From Phenylobacterium sp. J367 (GTDB lineage Bacteria > Pseudomonadota > Alphaproteobacteria > Caulobacterales > Caulobacteraceae), in NCBI RefSeq assembly GCF_024699985.1, contig NZ_JAJONA010000001.1:248001-312000 (forward strand): a DNA stretch of 64,000 nucleotides. Reading direction: 5' to 3'. Made by a program: the position numbers and the translations under genes. Shown in pieces: positions 17,805 through 29,145 of the stretch; the first letter of the stretch is position 1; each line of letters begins with the position of its first letter. The notes under the pieces were generated by a model. The model was not told the DNA's origin. It searched no databases and saw nothing but the letters and a program-made list of their open reading frames with translations.

Positions 17805-19311
17805 CCTCGACATGGAAGCGGACGACGTCCGCCACGGCGCTCTCCGGCACAAGGGCGTTCTCCACGCCGCGGAAGCGGATGTCCGCCCCCTTCGGCGTGA
17901 TCTCCACCAGGCCGTAGCCGCGGCGCTCGCCGTCGGCGAACTTCAGGTTGGGATTCACGGTCATCAGGGCCTGGAGGTCCTTGTTCGGCGTGCCGAGCGA
18001 GCTGATCGAACCGCCGACGAACTCGGTGGCTATCGTCCTGCCGGGCTCCAGCCCAAGGTCGCCGGCGATGAAACTGTGGATGTCGCCGCCCAGCACCACC
18101 GGATTCGACACCTTGGCGTCGCGCCAGCGCTCCACCACGCGCCGGCGCGTCTGGGCGTATCCGCCCCAGCCATCATTGGAGTAACGGATGCCGGCCGGCA
18201 TAGGGCGCATCACCTCGCCCATCACATATTGCTGGGCGAGCAGGTTCCAGCGGGCGCGGCTTGCGCCCAACGTCTCGAGGAGCCAGCGCTCCTGGACGTC
18301 GCCGAGCAGGGAGCGGCCCTCGGCCGAGCGCTCCGGGCAGTCCGGTATCCACTTGGCGTCGGCCAGCGCATCGCAGGTCCGGAGCGGCCGGTCCTGCCGC
18401 GTGTCCAGCACCTGGATCTGGGCGAGGTTCCCCCAGTCGAGGCTGCGGTAGAGCAGCATGTCCGGCCCCACCGGCTTCGAGCGGCGGCGCAGGGGCATGT
18501 GCTCGTAATAGGCTTGGTAGGCGGCGGCCCGTCTACGGATGAAGGCCGCGCGGTCGTTGTCCGGCCGGTCCTGCTCGCCGCTGTAGTCGTTGACCACCTC
18601 GTGGTCGTCCCAGGTCACGATCCAGGGCGCGGCGGCGTGCGCCTTCTGCAGCTTCGGGTCGGCCTTGTAGGAGGCGTGGCGCACCCGGTAGCCGGCGAGG
18701 TCCTTCGGCTCCGGATTGGCGTGGCGGCGCACGCCCGGTCGGTCGGCGACTGCTCGTAGATGTAGTCGCCGAGGAAGAGGATCAGGTCGGGATCGTCCTC
18801 GACCATCTGGTCGTAGGCGGTCCAGAATCCGGCCTCATACTTCTGGCAGGACCCGTAGGCGATCCGGAGCCTGCCGACGTCCGCTCCGGCCAGCGGCGCT
18901 GTGCGCGTGCGGCCCACCGGGCTGCGGTGGCCGCCGGCGGTGAAGCGGTACCAGTAGCCGCGGTCGGGCCGCAGGCCCTCGACCTCCACATGCACCGAAT
19001 GCCCGGCCTCGGAGACCGCCAGGGCCTCGCCCGACCGCACGATCCGGCGGAAGCCCTCGTCCTCGGCGACCTCCCAGCGGACAGCGACCGGGGCCGGCGC
19101 GAGACCGCCGTCGGCCTGCAGCGGCCTCGGCGCGAGCCGGGTCCACAGGACCACGCCATCCGGCATTGGATCGCCCGAGGCCACGCCGAGCGTGAACGGG
19201 TCCTCGGCGAGCCGCGCCTGGGCAAGCGCGGGCGTCCAGGCTCCGGGCAGGAGCGCGGGCGCCGGCAAGGCCGGCGGCGCGGACGAGGAGCTGGCGGCGG
19301 ATCAGGCTCAT
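17776..19311 (-). CDS. PhoD-type alkaline phosphatase/phosphodiesterase (two frameshifts)
   Basis: Exported metallo-phosphoesterase of the PhoD family (PF09423), about 510 residues. ATG 19311 begins M-S-L-I-R-R-Q-L-L-V-R-A-A-G, a twin-arginine signal. Family motifs are I-A-Y-G-S-C-Q, L-F-L-G-D-Y-I-Y-E, T-W-D-D-H-E-V-V-N-D and V-V-L-G-G-D-I-H-S-F. Breaks lie near 19255-19262 (after G-L-A-G) and near 18727-18733, where one added G gives S-P-T-D-R-G-V-R-R-H-A-N. It starts 4 bases after the TonB receptor stop. It could release phosphate from a phosphodiester taken up by that receptor; this is an inference from position. Confidence 0.85.
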
Positions 19312-19315
19312 GCGC

Positions 19316-21881
19316 CTACCATCGCGCAGCGACGCCCAGGTAGTAAGTCCGGCCGTAGTGCTCGTAGTTGGTCAGCCAGTCGCGGCGCCCGCCCTGGTAC
19401 TCGCGCAGCACCTCGTCGTTGAGGTTCTGCAGGTCGATGAAGACCTCGAGGTTCTCGGTGAGCTGGTAGCTCGCCTTGGCGTCCAGGCGCTCGTAGTCGT
19501 CGTCGAAGGTGTCGGCGTCGGCGTTGGCCCCGAGCCCCTGCACCGCCTTGCCCGTGTGGTGCCAGGAGAGCGCGGCCTCCAGCCGGCCGGCCTGGTAGAA
19601 GACCTGGCCGCCGTAGAGCAGGTTGGACTGGGCCGGGAACGGCAGCTCGCCGCGCCCCGGCACGGTCAGGCTGGAGTCGGTGAAGGTGGCGTTGGCCGAG
19701 ACGCCGAAGCCGCTCCAGAAGCCCGGCAGGAAGGTGAACTGCTGCTGGTACTGCAGCTCGATCCCCTTGATCTCGCCCTCCTCGGCGTTGCGCGGCTGGG
19801 TGTACTCGAGCCGCGAGTAGGTGCGGCCGTCGATGACCACGCCGGTCAGGGTGTCCTCGAAGCTGAAGATCGGATCCTGGATCTTCTTCCAGAAGGCCCC
19901 CCGCCGCCAGCAGGCCGCCCGGCGCGAAGTACCACTCCGCCGTCAGGTCGAAGTTGTCCGACAGGTAGGGCTTGAGGTCGACGTTGCCTTCGCCCAGTTC
20001 GCCTTCGAACGTGCCGTTGTCGAGGGGGGTGGAGACCAGCGCGCCGCCCGGCTTCATCTGCGGATACTGGGGGCGACCGAGGGTCCGCGTGTAGGCCGCG
20101 CGCAGGATCGTGTCCTCCCGCGGCTCGAACCTGAGGTGCAGGTTGGGCAAGAAGGTGGTGTAGGTGCTCTCCCGGCCCACCGGCGTGACCGTCGAGCCGC
20201 TGAGGCGGAAGCCGTCGACCTCGGTCCTGGTGTGCTCCACCCGCCAGCCGCCGATCAGCCGCCAGCCGCCGAAGTCCACGTCGGCCATGACGTAGCCGGC
20301 GCTGACCCGTTCCTTCAGGTCGTAGTCGTTGAGCGTGTCGTTGGAGAGACTGGTGGCGGTGTTGCGGACGAACCGCGGCCCGTTGATGTTGGCGGCGGTG
20401 AACTCGCGGATCGCATCGGCGTCGATCGTGTAGCGGTTGAAGTAGACGTAGTCGCCGGTGTCCACCTCCATGACCGGCCCCTGCAGGCCGAAGTCGGCGA
20501 GCGTGAACCGGTTCGGCCCGGCGCCGGCGCGATCGTACTGGTCGGTCCGGCCGTCGAAGGCCTTGTCGGTGTCGCGGACCTTCACACCTAACTTCAGGTA
20601 GCTGCCGACGCCGACATCGAGCTCGCGGCGCAGATCGAGGCGCCCGGCGATGTTGGTCTCCTCGCCGCTCTCGTCCTGGCGGGTGTGCTGGCGGAAGCCG
20701 AGGCCGGCCGGCGAGGCGTTGCGCGCCTCCGCCGTGTAAAGCAGCGGCCGCATGTCGAAGTCGACGATCAGGTTCGCCGTGGTCTGGCGGAACTGCCAGA
20801 GCTCGTTCGGCTCCACGAGCTTGTTGTAGCCGTAGGAGAGGTCGTACTCCGCCGACCACGGGCCGCGTTCGTGCACCCCGCCGAGCGAGTACGAGGAGAT
20901 GCTCTTCTCCTTGTACTCCAGCCGCAGGTCCTGGCGGGCGTCCACGTTGCGCGCGACGCCGGTCGCCCCGTCCGAATTGAGCGTCACGTTCGCGAGGTTG
21001 GCCGCGAAGTCGAGGCGCCAGCGCTGGCGGTACTCGTCCTCGGTGAACCTCGAATAGAGGCCGCGCAGGTACAGGCGGTCGTCGTCGGTCGGACGGAACT
21101 CCAACGTCCCGGCGGCCCCGATCCGCTCACGCTTCAGGCGGTAGTTGGTGTATTTGATATTGGTCGGCAGGCCGCCCCGCGCGACCCCGGGGACGGTGCG
21201 CCAGTCGTCGGGGTAGAGCCCGTCCGAGCGGTAGTCCCGCGACGAGCCGTTGATCCCGAAGAGCACGCCGAAGCGGCCCTCGCCGAACACCGCCCCGACG
21301 GTGGCGTCGCCCTGGATCGGCGTCTTGTCGTTGAATTCCTGGTAGCCGACCTGCAGCGTAGCGCGGGCGATCCGGTCCTTGCCGAAGTCGAAGGGCGACT
21401 GACTGACCAGGTTGATGGTGCCGCCGATCCCCTGGGCGTCGTAGTCGGGCGTGACCGCCTTCACCACCTCGACCCGGCCGAGGAGCTGACCCGAGACCAC
21501 GTCGAGCGGCAGGGCGCGGCTGTCGCCGTCGGGGTTGCCGACCTCCACGTGGTTGAGGGTCACGTTGTTCAGGGCCGACGGCGTACCGCGGATCGAGACG
21601 TAGCGCCCCTCCCCCTGGTCGTAGGCCAGGCCCACGCCCGGCAGGCGCTCCACGTTCTCGGCGACGTTCTTGTCGGCCAGGCGGCCGATCTCGTCGGCGG
21701 AGATGGCGTCCACCACCGTCACCGCTTCGCGCTTGGTCTCGATGGCCCGCTGCTGGGACAGGCGCTGGCCCGTGACCACCAGCTCCTCAACCGCGCCGTC
21801 CGTCTGGGCCGCGGCCGCGGTTCCCCAGGCCATGGCGATGGCCAGCGCCAGCGGACTGGCCGCCTTACGATCGATTCTCAT
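19316..21881 (-). CDS. TonB-dependent outer-membrane receptor (frameshifted)
   Basis: About 855 residues. After the signal peptide (A-M-A-W-G-T-A-A-A-A-Q), the region V-E-E-L-V-V-T-G acts as TonB box. The plug has L-P-G-V-G-L-A-Y and Y-V-S-I-R-G-T; a 22-stranded barrel follows, ending in A-A-R-W. The frame breaks at C6 19897-19902: removing one base gives L-L-A-A-G-A-F-W-K-K-I-Q-D-P-I. It is the first gene of an operon with phoD and the propeller gene, suggesting uptake linked to a phosphorylated compound. Substrate not known. Confidence 0.88.
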
Positions 21882-22045
21882 TGGACCCCCGTCTCGTTGT
21901 CGGGAGGGTCCTTAGGTTGGCCGCATGTCAACGGCGTCACGGCTTCGCGACGTCCAGATGACGGTTGCGCCGCCATCCCATTCCTCCCTGCAAGGAAGAT
22001 TGAGCGCCTTTTCGGCTTTGCGCCAGCCCTGCCGGTCGCGGCGCG

Positions 22046-22837
22046 TTAGCCGGCCGCCCGGACCTTACGCTCGGCGACGAGATCGCTGCGCGACAGCCGC
22101 CGGATCGAAGCCTCGAGCCGGCGTTCGGCCTCGTAGATTTCCCGCTGGGTCTGCATGGCGGTGGTCATGTGGGTGCGCGCCGCATCCCGCGCCCGCTCGG
22201 GATCGCGGTCCATGATCGCCTCGAAGATTGCCCGGTGCTCGCTGAGCTGGGATTCCTTCATCGGCCGGTGCTCGAACAGGTTCTTGCGGTTGAGGTAGAC
22301 ATTCGAGCGGAGGAAGCCCTCCAGGCTGCGCATGAAGTGCAGCATCATCAGGTTGTGGCTGGCCTCGTAGATGGCCAGGTGGAACTCGGCGTCGGTTTTG
22401 GCGATGCTGTCGACGTCGCCCTCGTCGTGTGCCGCGACCATCGCCTTGAAGCGCTCGGTGATCACCTCGCGATCGACCTCGGACGCCCGCTCGGCGGCGA
22501 AACCGGCGGCGGCGGCCTCCATGATGGAGCGCAGCTCCAGCACGTCGAAGCGCGCCTCGGGCGTGTCCATGAGCTGGACCAGCGGATCGCGCAGGCTGCG
22601 CCCCACGTTCTCGCTGACGTGCGCCACCCCCTGGGCGTTGGTGGTCAGCAGTCCCTGGTCGATGAGCTTGTCGAGGGCCTCGCGCAGCGAGGGCCGTGAG
22701 ACGTCGAGCTTCGCCGACAGCTCCCGCTCGGACAGGAGCCGCTCGCCAGGCTGCAGCAGACCTTCGAGGATCATCTGCTGGATATGGTCGGCGATGGCGT
22801 CCGCCAGCTTGGCGGGGCGGATCGAGGAGGTGCTCAT
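22046..22837 (-). CDS. FadR-subfamily GntR transcriptional regulator
   Basis: A 263-residue regulator. Residues 10-75 hold the winged helix (E-R-L-L-S-E-R-E-L-S-A-K-L-D-V-S-R-P-S-L). The C-terminal all-helical FCD effector domain has metal-ligand-type residues (D-A-E-F-H-L-A-I and S-E-H-R-A-I). FCD regulators respond to small organic acids. It lies at the downstream end of the glycerate island on the same strand as the glycosidase gene, so it is the likely local regulator, perhaps through the TGG-N13-CCA sites. That link is inferred. Confidence 0.88.
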   Translation of the reverse strand: MSTSSIRPAKLADAIADHIQQMILEGLLQPGERLLSERELSAKLDVSRPSLREALDKLIDQGLLTTNAQGVAHVSENVGRSLRDPLVQLMDTPEARFDVLELRSIMEAAAAGFAAERASEVDREVITERFKAMVAAHDEGDVDSIAKTDAEFHLAIYEASHNLMMLHFMRSLEGFLRSNVYLNRKNLFEHRPMKESQLSEHRAIFEAIMDRDPERARDAARTHMTTAMQTQREIYEAERRLEASIRRLSRSDLVAERKVRAAG

Positions 22838-22961
22838 CGGGTGCGGAATCTGTCGTGTGGGGTCACGGGGGCGTCGCGCAGCTTAGCGCATCCCACGGCC
22901 CGCGAGCGAGTCTGCTGGACCAGCTCGCGGGCATGGAAAGGACTTCTGACCGCGCGCAGCC

Positions 22962-25120
22962 CTACGCCTGGAGAAGGATCGCATCGAACGCGCCCAGCGG
23001 CGGCAGGGCGATCCAGGTGCGCCCGCCATCCCCCCGGCGCTGCCTGCAGCGCCTGGCCGCTGACCAGCGACCGCGCGCTCCCGAAGCCGCCCTTCACCCC
23101 GATCTTCAGCCCGTGCAGATCCGGCGGGGTATCGTAGCGGCCGTTCCGCTGGCCGGCGTAGTTGATCACGTGCAGGAGGACGTTGCGGTCGCCGCTCCTG
23201 AGCGATGTGAGCTCCACCGGGCCGCGGCCGCTCAGGACATAGGGTTGGGCCGGAGCGTACTTCTCGATCAGCGCCGCGATCAGCTGCTGGTGCATCGGCA
23301 TGGTGTCGCGATTGTATTGCCATTCGTTCAGCCAGGGGATGTGCACCGCGTGGCCCTTGCCATGCGCGCGGACGGCGACGCCGGGGATGGTCAGCGGCTT
23401 GGTCCCCGGGATCACGTAGCTGAACTCCGGCGGACCCCAGCGCTGGTCCGGTGCGAAGGGCGCGAGGTCGGTGACGTCGGCGCGCAGTCGGCCGCCGAAG
23501 TAGTAGGCGTCGATCGGCACGCGGTTGGTGGTGAAATTGAACGGTCCGCGCGAGGGGTCGAGCGTCCAGCCCTCGGCCTTCTGCGGCTCGCCATAGGCCT
23601 CGAGCGGGAAGGACGCGAGCGGCACGGTGGCGCGCGGCCGGCCGACCGGATCGAAGCCGGCCGTCATCCCGGACGCGATCAGCAGGCCGCCCTCGGACAC
23701 GAACCTGTCCAGCGCCGCCGCTTCGGCGTCGGAGATGCACAGGGCGTGCGGCGCCAGGATGACGTCGAAATCCGAGAGCTTCGTCACGCCCTCCGTCACC
23801 CGCTCGCCATTCACCGAACGGAACGGGATCCTGGTGTCGATCAGGGCCGCGTAGGCGCCCCGGATCGAACCGGCGCGGTAACTGCCCCAGGGCGTCGCTG
23901 CGGAGAACTTCTGGGCGGCTTCCGTATCCCAGAGACCGATGCGGGCGTTGGGCGCGGTCTTCTCGTAGTGGGCGGTGTTCGCCGCCTCCCACTTGAAGAG
24001 GTTCGAGACCGGCGTGAGGTAGGTCCGCTCGTTCTGATCCGCCAGCGTCCCCATGCAGTAGAGGTCGAGCCGCGCGCCGTTGCCGAGCTGCTGGGCGAAG
24101 CGGAGGATGTGGTAGTCGGCGGTCTCCTTCACCTGCCGCCAGGGGTAGTCCATGTGCGCCGTCGAGGTGGAGGAGAACGGCTTGCCGGGATTGCGGGCCA
24201 GGGCGCTGCGCGCCTGCTCGCCCCCCCTGGTAGGGCCACTCCGGCGCCGGACGGCGCACGCGCCGCTGCAGCTCGCTGCGGCCGACATAGGTGTAGTCGT
24301 CGCCCCGGAAGATCGGCACGCCGGGGATCAGTTCGTCGGCGAGCGCATACATGCGCTTGTAGATGTCGCCCACCACGCGCTCCTGGAATTCCAGGTACTG
24401 GCGCCAGCTGGGGTCGGCGAAGCCCTCCACCTTCGGGAGCTCCAGGCCGTACATCTCGCGGAAGCGGGTCTTGCAGTTGTTGCAGACACAGCTGCCGAGA
24501 TTGCGGCCCCAGTAGTCGTTCTGGCCGAAGCCCACGCCGTTGAAGAAGACCCCGTCGGGCTTGTAGACGGTCAGCGCCTCGCGCAGCATCTTCAGCGCAT
24601 AGTCCTGCAGCCACGGGCCGCTCGGGCAGGCCTGGTAGGTGCCGGCGTATTCCGTCGGGCCGCCGGTGCGGTTGACGACGAACCAATCCGGATGGGCGTC
24701 ATAGACCGGCTTGAGCGCCTTCGAGGTGTCGAAGCGGCCGAGATAGACCAGGCCCTCGGCGTGGGCGGCCTTGATGCTTTCGGCGACGAAGTCGTTCTTC
24801 AGGTAGGGGTTCTTGTACTGGTACTCGAGCTTCGTCGGATAGAAGGCCACGATGCCGCCGATGTTCGAGACGATGGCGGTCCCCCCGAACGCCTTTACGT
24901 CGCGCGAGATCTGCCTCGGATCCTGCAGGACGTCGATCTCGCGAAGGTTGGTCTGGACGATCCGGTAATCCTTCTCCCACCAGCGGTTCACCGGTGCGCC
25001 GCTCCTGCGCCGGCGCTGCGCCGACGCCGCCGACGGCAGGGTCATCACGAGGCCCGCGGCCGAGATCGCCTGCAGCATGCCGCGCCGCGTCGCCGATCCG
25101 TTCGTCTCCTGGTCGCTCAC
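22962..25120 (-). CDS. Exported glycoside hydrolase-like protein, GHL6 plus trimerisation domain (two frameshifts)
   Basis: About 718 residues. A twin-arginine-like signal (T-R-R-G-M-L-Q..S-A-A-S-A-Q) comes first. The N-terminal barrel is of the hypothetical glycosyl hydrolase 6 type (V-F-F-N-G-V-G-F-G and C-V-C-N-N-C-K-T-R-F). A beta-galactosidase trimerisation/amidotransferase-like domain follows (D-V-I-L-A-P-H-A-L-C). The breaks are C7 24221-24227 (one extra) and C6 23030-23035 (one extra). Repair gives the end R-T-W-I-A-L-P-P-L-G-A-F-D-A-I-L-L-Q-A and stop at 22962. It lies 37 bases after garR. Substrate unknown. Confidence 0.7.
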
Positions 25121-25157
25121 CCCTGCTCCTCCTCTTTTCAGTTATGATTGGCCCGCC

Positions 25158-26051
25158 TCAGGCGGCCGGGCTGGCGATTTCCGTGTCGGCCAGCGCCTCG
25201 AGGGCGCGGACCATGGCCGAATGATCCCAGTCCTGGCCGCCCCGCGCCACGCAGGCGCTGAACAGCTGCTGGGCCATGGCGGTGTTGGGCAGGGCGAGGC
25301 CGAGCGCCTTCGCGCTGCCCAGCGCCAGGCCGAGATCCTTCTGGTGCAGCCCGATCCGGAAGCCCGGATTGAAGGTGCGCCTGATCATCCGCTCACCGTG
25401 CACCTCCAGCACCCGCGACGCGGCGAAGCCGCCCATCAGCGCCTCGCGCACCTTGGCGGGATCGGCGCCGGCCTTGGCGGCGAAGACCAGCGCCTCCGCC
25501 ACCGCCTCGATGTTGAGGGCGACGATGATCTGGTTGGCGACCTTGGCCACTTGGCCTGCGCCCACCTCGCCGACGCGCGTGATGTTCTTGCCCATCAGCT
25601 CGAACAGCGGACGCACGCGCTCGAAGGCGGCCTCCGACGCGCCGCACATGATGGTGAGGCTGGCGGCCTTGGCGCCCACCTCGCCCCCGGACACCGGCGC
25701 GTCCACGTAGTCGCAGCCCAGCGCCTGCACCTTCCCGGCGAAGGCGCGGGTCTCGATCGGATCGATCGAACTCATGTCGACGACGGTGGTCCCGGGCTTC
25801 AGGCCCGCCGCCACCCCGTCCGGTCCGAAGAGCGCAGACTCCACGTCGGGCGTGTCCGGCAGCATCAGGATCACGATGTCGGACCCCGCCGCCAGGTCCG
25901 TCCGCGAGCCGCAGACCGTCGCCCCCGCCGACACCAGCTCCTCGGGGGCCGGGGATCGGTGGGTGACAAGCAGCAGTTCGTGGCCCCCCGCCTGCAGATG
26001 GCCGGCCATTGGGCGTCCCATGATGCCCGTTCCGACGAAGCCGACCTTCAT
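25158..26051 (-). CDS. garR: Tartronate semialdehyde reductase / 3-hydroxyisobutyrate dehydrogenase family
   Basis: NAD(P)-dependent beta-hydroxyacid dehydrogenase of about 297 residues, most like GarR/GlxR (2-hydroxy-3-oxopropionate to glycerate). The Rossmann motif is V-G-F-V-G-T-G-I-M-G-R-P-M. The substrate motif is D-A-P-V-S-G-G-E-V-G-A and the catalytic Lys lies in G-Q-V-A-K-V-A-N-Q. ATG 26051 has GGAG at good spacing. The pairing with glycerate kinase and pyruvate kinase nearby supports the tartronate assignment over 3-hydroxyisobutyrate. Confidence 0.83.
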   Translation of the reverse strand: MKVGFVGTGIMGRPMAGHLQAGGHELLLVTHRSPAPEELVSAGATVCGSRTDLAAGSDIVILMLPDTPDVESALFGPDGVAAGLKPGTTVVDMSSIDPIETRAFAGKVQALGCDYVDAPVSGGEVGAKAASLTIMCGASEAAFERVRPLFELMGKNITRVGEVGAGQVAKVANQIIVALNIEAVAEALVFAAKAGADPAKVREALMGGFAASRVLEVHGERMIRRTFNPGFRIGLHQKDLGLALGSAKALGLALPNTAMAQQLFSACVARGGQDWDHSAMVRALEALADTEIASPAA

Positions 26052-26074
26052 CTCAAACTCCACGCGCGCGACGT

Positions 26075-26108
26075 AAAAAGTCGGGCGGCGGCCGCGGGGC
26101 CGCCGCCC
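26075..26108 (-). terminator. Intrinsic terminator after the second TonB receptor
   Basis: On the minus strand an 11-base perfect stem (GGGCGGCGGCC at 26098-26108 / complement at 26083-26093) with a 4-base loop is followed by GACTTTTT. It lies just after the receptor stop and before garR, so garR needs read-through or its own promoter. Confidence 0.8.
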
Positions 26109-26120
26109 ATTCCGGGGGAA

Positions 26121-28872
26121 CTACCAGCGGTAACGGACGCCGAAGCCGAAGAAGCGGCCCCGAAGGTCGTAGAAGTTCGAGCCCGACGACGAGGCGATGG
26201 TGATCGTCCCGTTGGCGATCAGCGGCGGGTCCTTGTCGAACAGGTTCTCGACCTTGGCGTAGACCTGGGTGCTCTCCGTGACGTCGTACTGAGCCGTGAG
26301 GTCGGTATAGAGGTACGCCGGATAGTCGTTCTTGCTGATGTCAAGCGGACCGTAGTTGTTGTCGTACTTGCCCGAGCCCACGTAGTTGAACAGGGCGCGG
26401 AGATTGAGCGGGCCGTTCGCGTACATGATCGTGCCGACGCCGCGCCAATGCGGGGTGGCGAAACCGCCCTGCAACTGGCCGGCTGTATCCACGGTGGTCT
26501 CGCCGGTGGAGGTCAGCAGGCGGTCGACATAGGTGGCCACGACCCGGAACGTCAGGTCGCCGCCCCAGGTGTCCTGGAAGCTGTCCAGCGGCAGGCTGTA
26601 GGAGCCTTCGAAATCGAACCCGCGGGTCTTCAGGACCTGGGTGTTGAACGACGTCACCTGCACCTGGGTGATCTGGCCCGAGGCGTCGCGCGTGACGCCG
26701 GCGCAGAAGGTCTGGTCGCCGGCGAAGCAGCGGTCCACCACCTGCTGGGCGCTCGGAACCGTGATGGCGTCCTTCAGCTCGATGTCGAAATAGTCCGCCG
26801 AGAACTGCAGTCGGGGCGCGAACGACGGCTGGAGGACGACGCCGGCGGTGAAGGTGTGGGCCACCTCCGGTTTCAGGTCCGGGTTGCCGCCGGCAAGCGT
26901 GTTGATGTTCGCCGTCCGGTTGGTGGTCGGATCGATGACCGTGGTCCCGGCGCGCAGGGAGGAGGCCGAGAACAGGTCGTCCAGCTTCGGCGCGCGGAAG
27001 TCCTTGGAGTAGGTGCTGCGCAGACGGACGTGGCGGTTGAACGCCCAGTTCAGGCCGGCCTTCCACACGTCCGTGGACCCGCTGGTCGAATAGTCCACGA
27101 ACCGCGCCGCGAGATCCAGGTCGATGCTCTCGGCAAAGGCCGCGTCGCGCGCCAATGGCAGGCTCGCCTCGCCGTAGACTTCCCAGACCTTCACCTCGCC
27201 GCGGTAGGACGCGAACGTCCCCTGTCGCCAGCCGTTGATGTCGGAGATCGGGTCCGACTTCTGGTTCGTGCTGTCCTTCCGGAACTCCACGCCGCTGGCG
27301 ACCTTGATCGGTCCGGCCCAGGTGGCGCCGAGCTCGCCGGTGACGTTGGCGTTGACGTTGATGCTGCGCGAGAAGGCCCGCTGGAACGAGGTGCCGGTCA
27401 CATAGTCGACCACCGCCTGGGAGAGCGCGCCCTCGCCGAAGATGTTGGCGGGCTGGCAGCCGTTGTTCGGGTTGGTCAGCGTCGAGCGGCAGACGATGCG
27501 CCCGTCCGGCGCGCGCACGGGGTCGAGGGCCAGCGCCCAGTTGGCCTGGATGCGGTTGTCCTCGCCGTAGTTCTCGGCCAGCGCATAGGTGTAGTTGGCG
27601 CCGACGTCCCAGGTCCAGCCGTCCAGGAACGAGCCCGTAAGGCCGCCGGCCAGGCGGTAGTAGTGGTTCTTGGAGGTGTTGTAGTTGATCCCCGTCTCGG
27701 GGTTCAGGCGGCCGACGCTGATGGTCTGCAGGTTGTTGGCGACCATCAGGGCCAGGATGTTTGCCGGCAGGTAGGCGTTGTCGCGCCGGACGGTGATGTC
27801 GCCGTTGTTATAGTTGAAGTTGTTCGTCGATTCCCCGCGCGACCGGGACGCCAGCAGGTCGATCCGCGCCTCGATGTCCGGGGTGATGTCGTAGGTCACC
27901 CGGCCGAACGCGCTCTGCTGGCTGACCGAGGGGATGATCACGCCGAAGTCGGGCTGGGTCATCAGGCCCGCGCCGCCCTGCATCCAGACGGTGCCCACGT
28001 TGGTCCCCTGCTGGAACAGGCTCTGCTGGCCGTTGGGGCCGAACTGGATGTTGCGGACCGCCGGGTTGGTGGTGGTGATCACCCCGCCCATGGTCATCCG
28101 CGACAGGGTCACGCCCGGCACGATGAGTTGCCGGTACTGGCCGTTGGTGGCCGTGTAGGCGGCGTTGGGGATCAGGGTGACGCCGTCGTCGCCCCACCCA
28201 CGGGGCGCCCTGGTAGAGGATCTCCGGCCGGTCGGTGTAGGAGGCCGCGAACAGGAAGCGGCCGCGGTCCTCGTGGAAGGTGTCGCCCAGCGCGAGGCTG
28301 GCGGTCACCGTCTCCTGGTCGCCGCGCGAGGAAATGCCGTACTGGAACTCCGCTTTCCCGCCGTCGAGGTTGTTCGAGAGGATGACGTTGACGACGCCCG
28401 TGACGGCGTCCGAGCCGTAGACCGAGGAGGCGCCGGCGGTCACGATCTCGACGCGCGAGATCAGCGGCGCGGGGATCACGTTGACGTCGAAGCCGCCCAC
28501 CGGGCTGGTGTCCATCAACCGCTGGCCGTCGAGGAGGACCAGCGTCCGTGAGGCGCCCAGTGAACGCATGTTGAAATTGCTGACGCCGATGCTGCGCCCG
28601 CCGCCCTGGATCTGGTTCGGCCGCAGGGCCGGGACGTCCCGCAGCAGTTCGACGACCGTCGAGGCGGCCTTCGCTTCGAGTTGCTGTTCGGTGACGGCCG
28701 TGACCGGCGTCGGCGTCTCGAAGGTGGTGCGCGCAATGCGGCTGCCGGTGACGACGACCTCCTCGACGGCAGCCTCTGCGGCAGGATCCGCAGCTTGAGC
28801 GAAGGCCGGCGCGGCCAGAGCCGCAAGGCTGGCGCCCGACATGAGTGCGATGATCTTTGACCGGTACCCCAT
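26121..28872 (-). CDS. TonB-dependent outer-membrane receptor of the catabolic island (frameshifted)
   Basis: About 917 residues. Signal peptide [13 protein letters not shown], TonB box region [10 protein letters not shown], plug motifs V-L-L-D-G-Q-R and [14 protein letters not shown]. The barrel ends G-F-G-V-R-Y-R-W. The frame breaks at C4 28192-28195: one base fewer gives [17 protein letters not shown] 28872 has AGGGGAGG before it. A candidate operator lies 55-73 bases upstream and an intrinsic terminator follows. It probably imports the oligomer or acid metabolised by the neighbouring genes. Confidence 0.9.
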
Positions 28873-28926
28873 GATCCTCCCCTAATGCATTGTTCGCCAC
28901 CCCGAACTCGCGCCGGGTCTGACGTT

Positions 28927-28945
28927 TGGATAAACGTTTTTACCA
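28927..28945. promoter_or_regulatory. Candidate operator TGG-N13-CCA upstream of the TonB receptor
   Basis: Imperfect dyad, read in the direction of the receptor as TGGTAAAAACGTTTATCCA. Same length, ends and A-tract as the site at 32375-32393. It is placed 55-73 bases before the receptor ATG. The regulator is not proven; the FadR-type protein of the island is the nearest candidate. The rest of 28873-29145 shows no gene. Confidence 0.45.
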
Positions 28946-29145
28946 GACCTTACAATGGTTATAGTTTGTGCCCGCCCGCCATGCTGTAGCGGGGGCTAGC
29001 GACCTCTCGCCCAGCGTAGAAGCCACATCTCTTCCGAAGGGGCTTTTCCTTTTTGGCGACGATCGGCCGCGACGCCGCACGCCCCAAACGCGATCCTCCA
29101 CCCCCACGATGGCGCATTCTGTTTACCAGCACGGATTCGGTCCTG

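Noticed and set aside
25077..28385. Plus-strand open frame of about 1100 codons
   Set aside because: Antisense to garR and the TonB receptor, rich in H/R/G/A with no domain; a shadow of the real genes.
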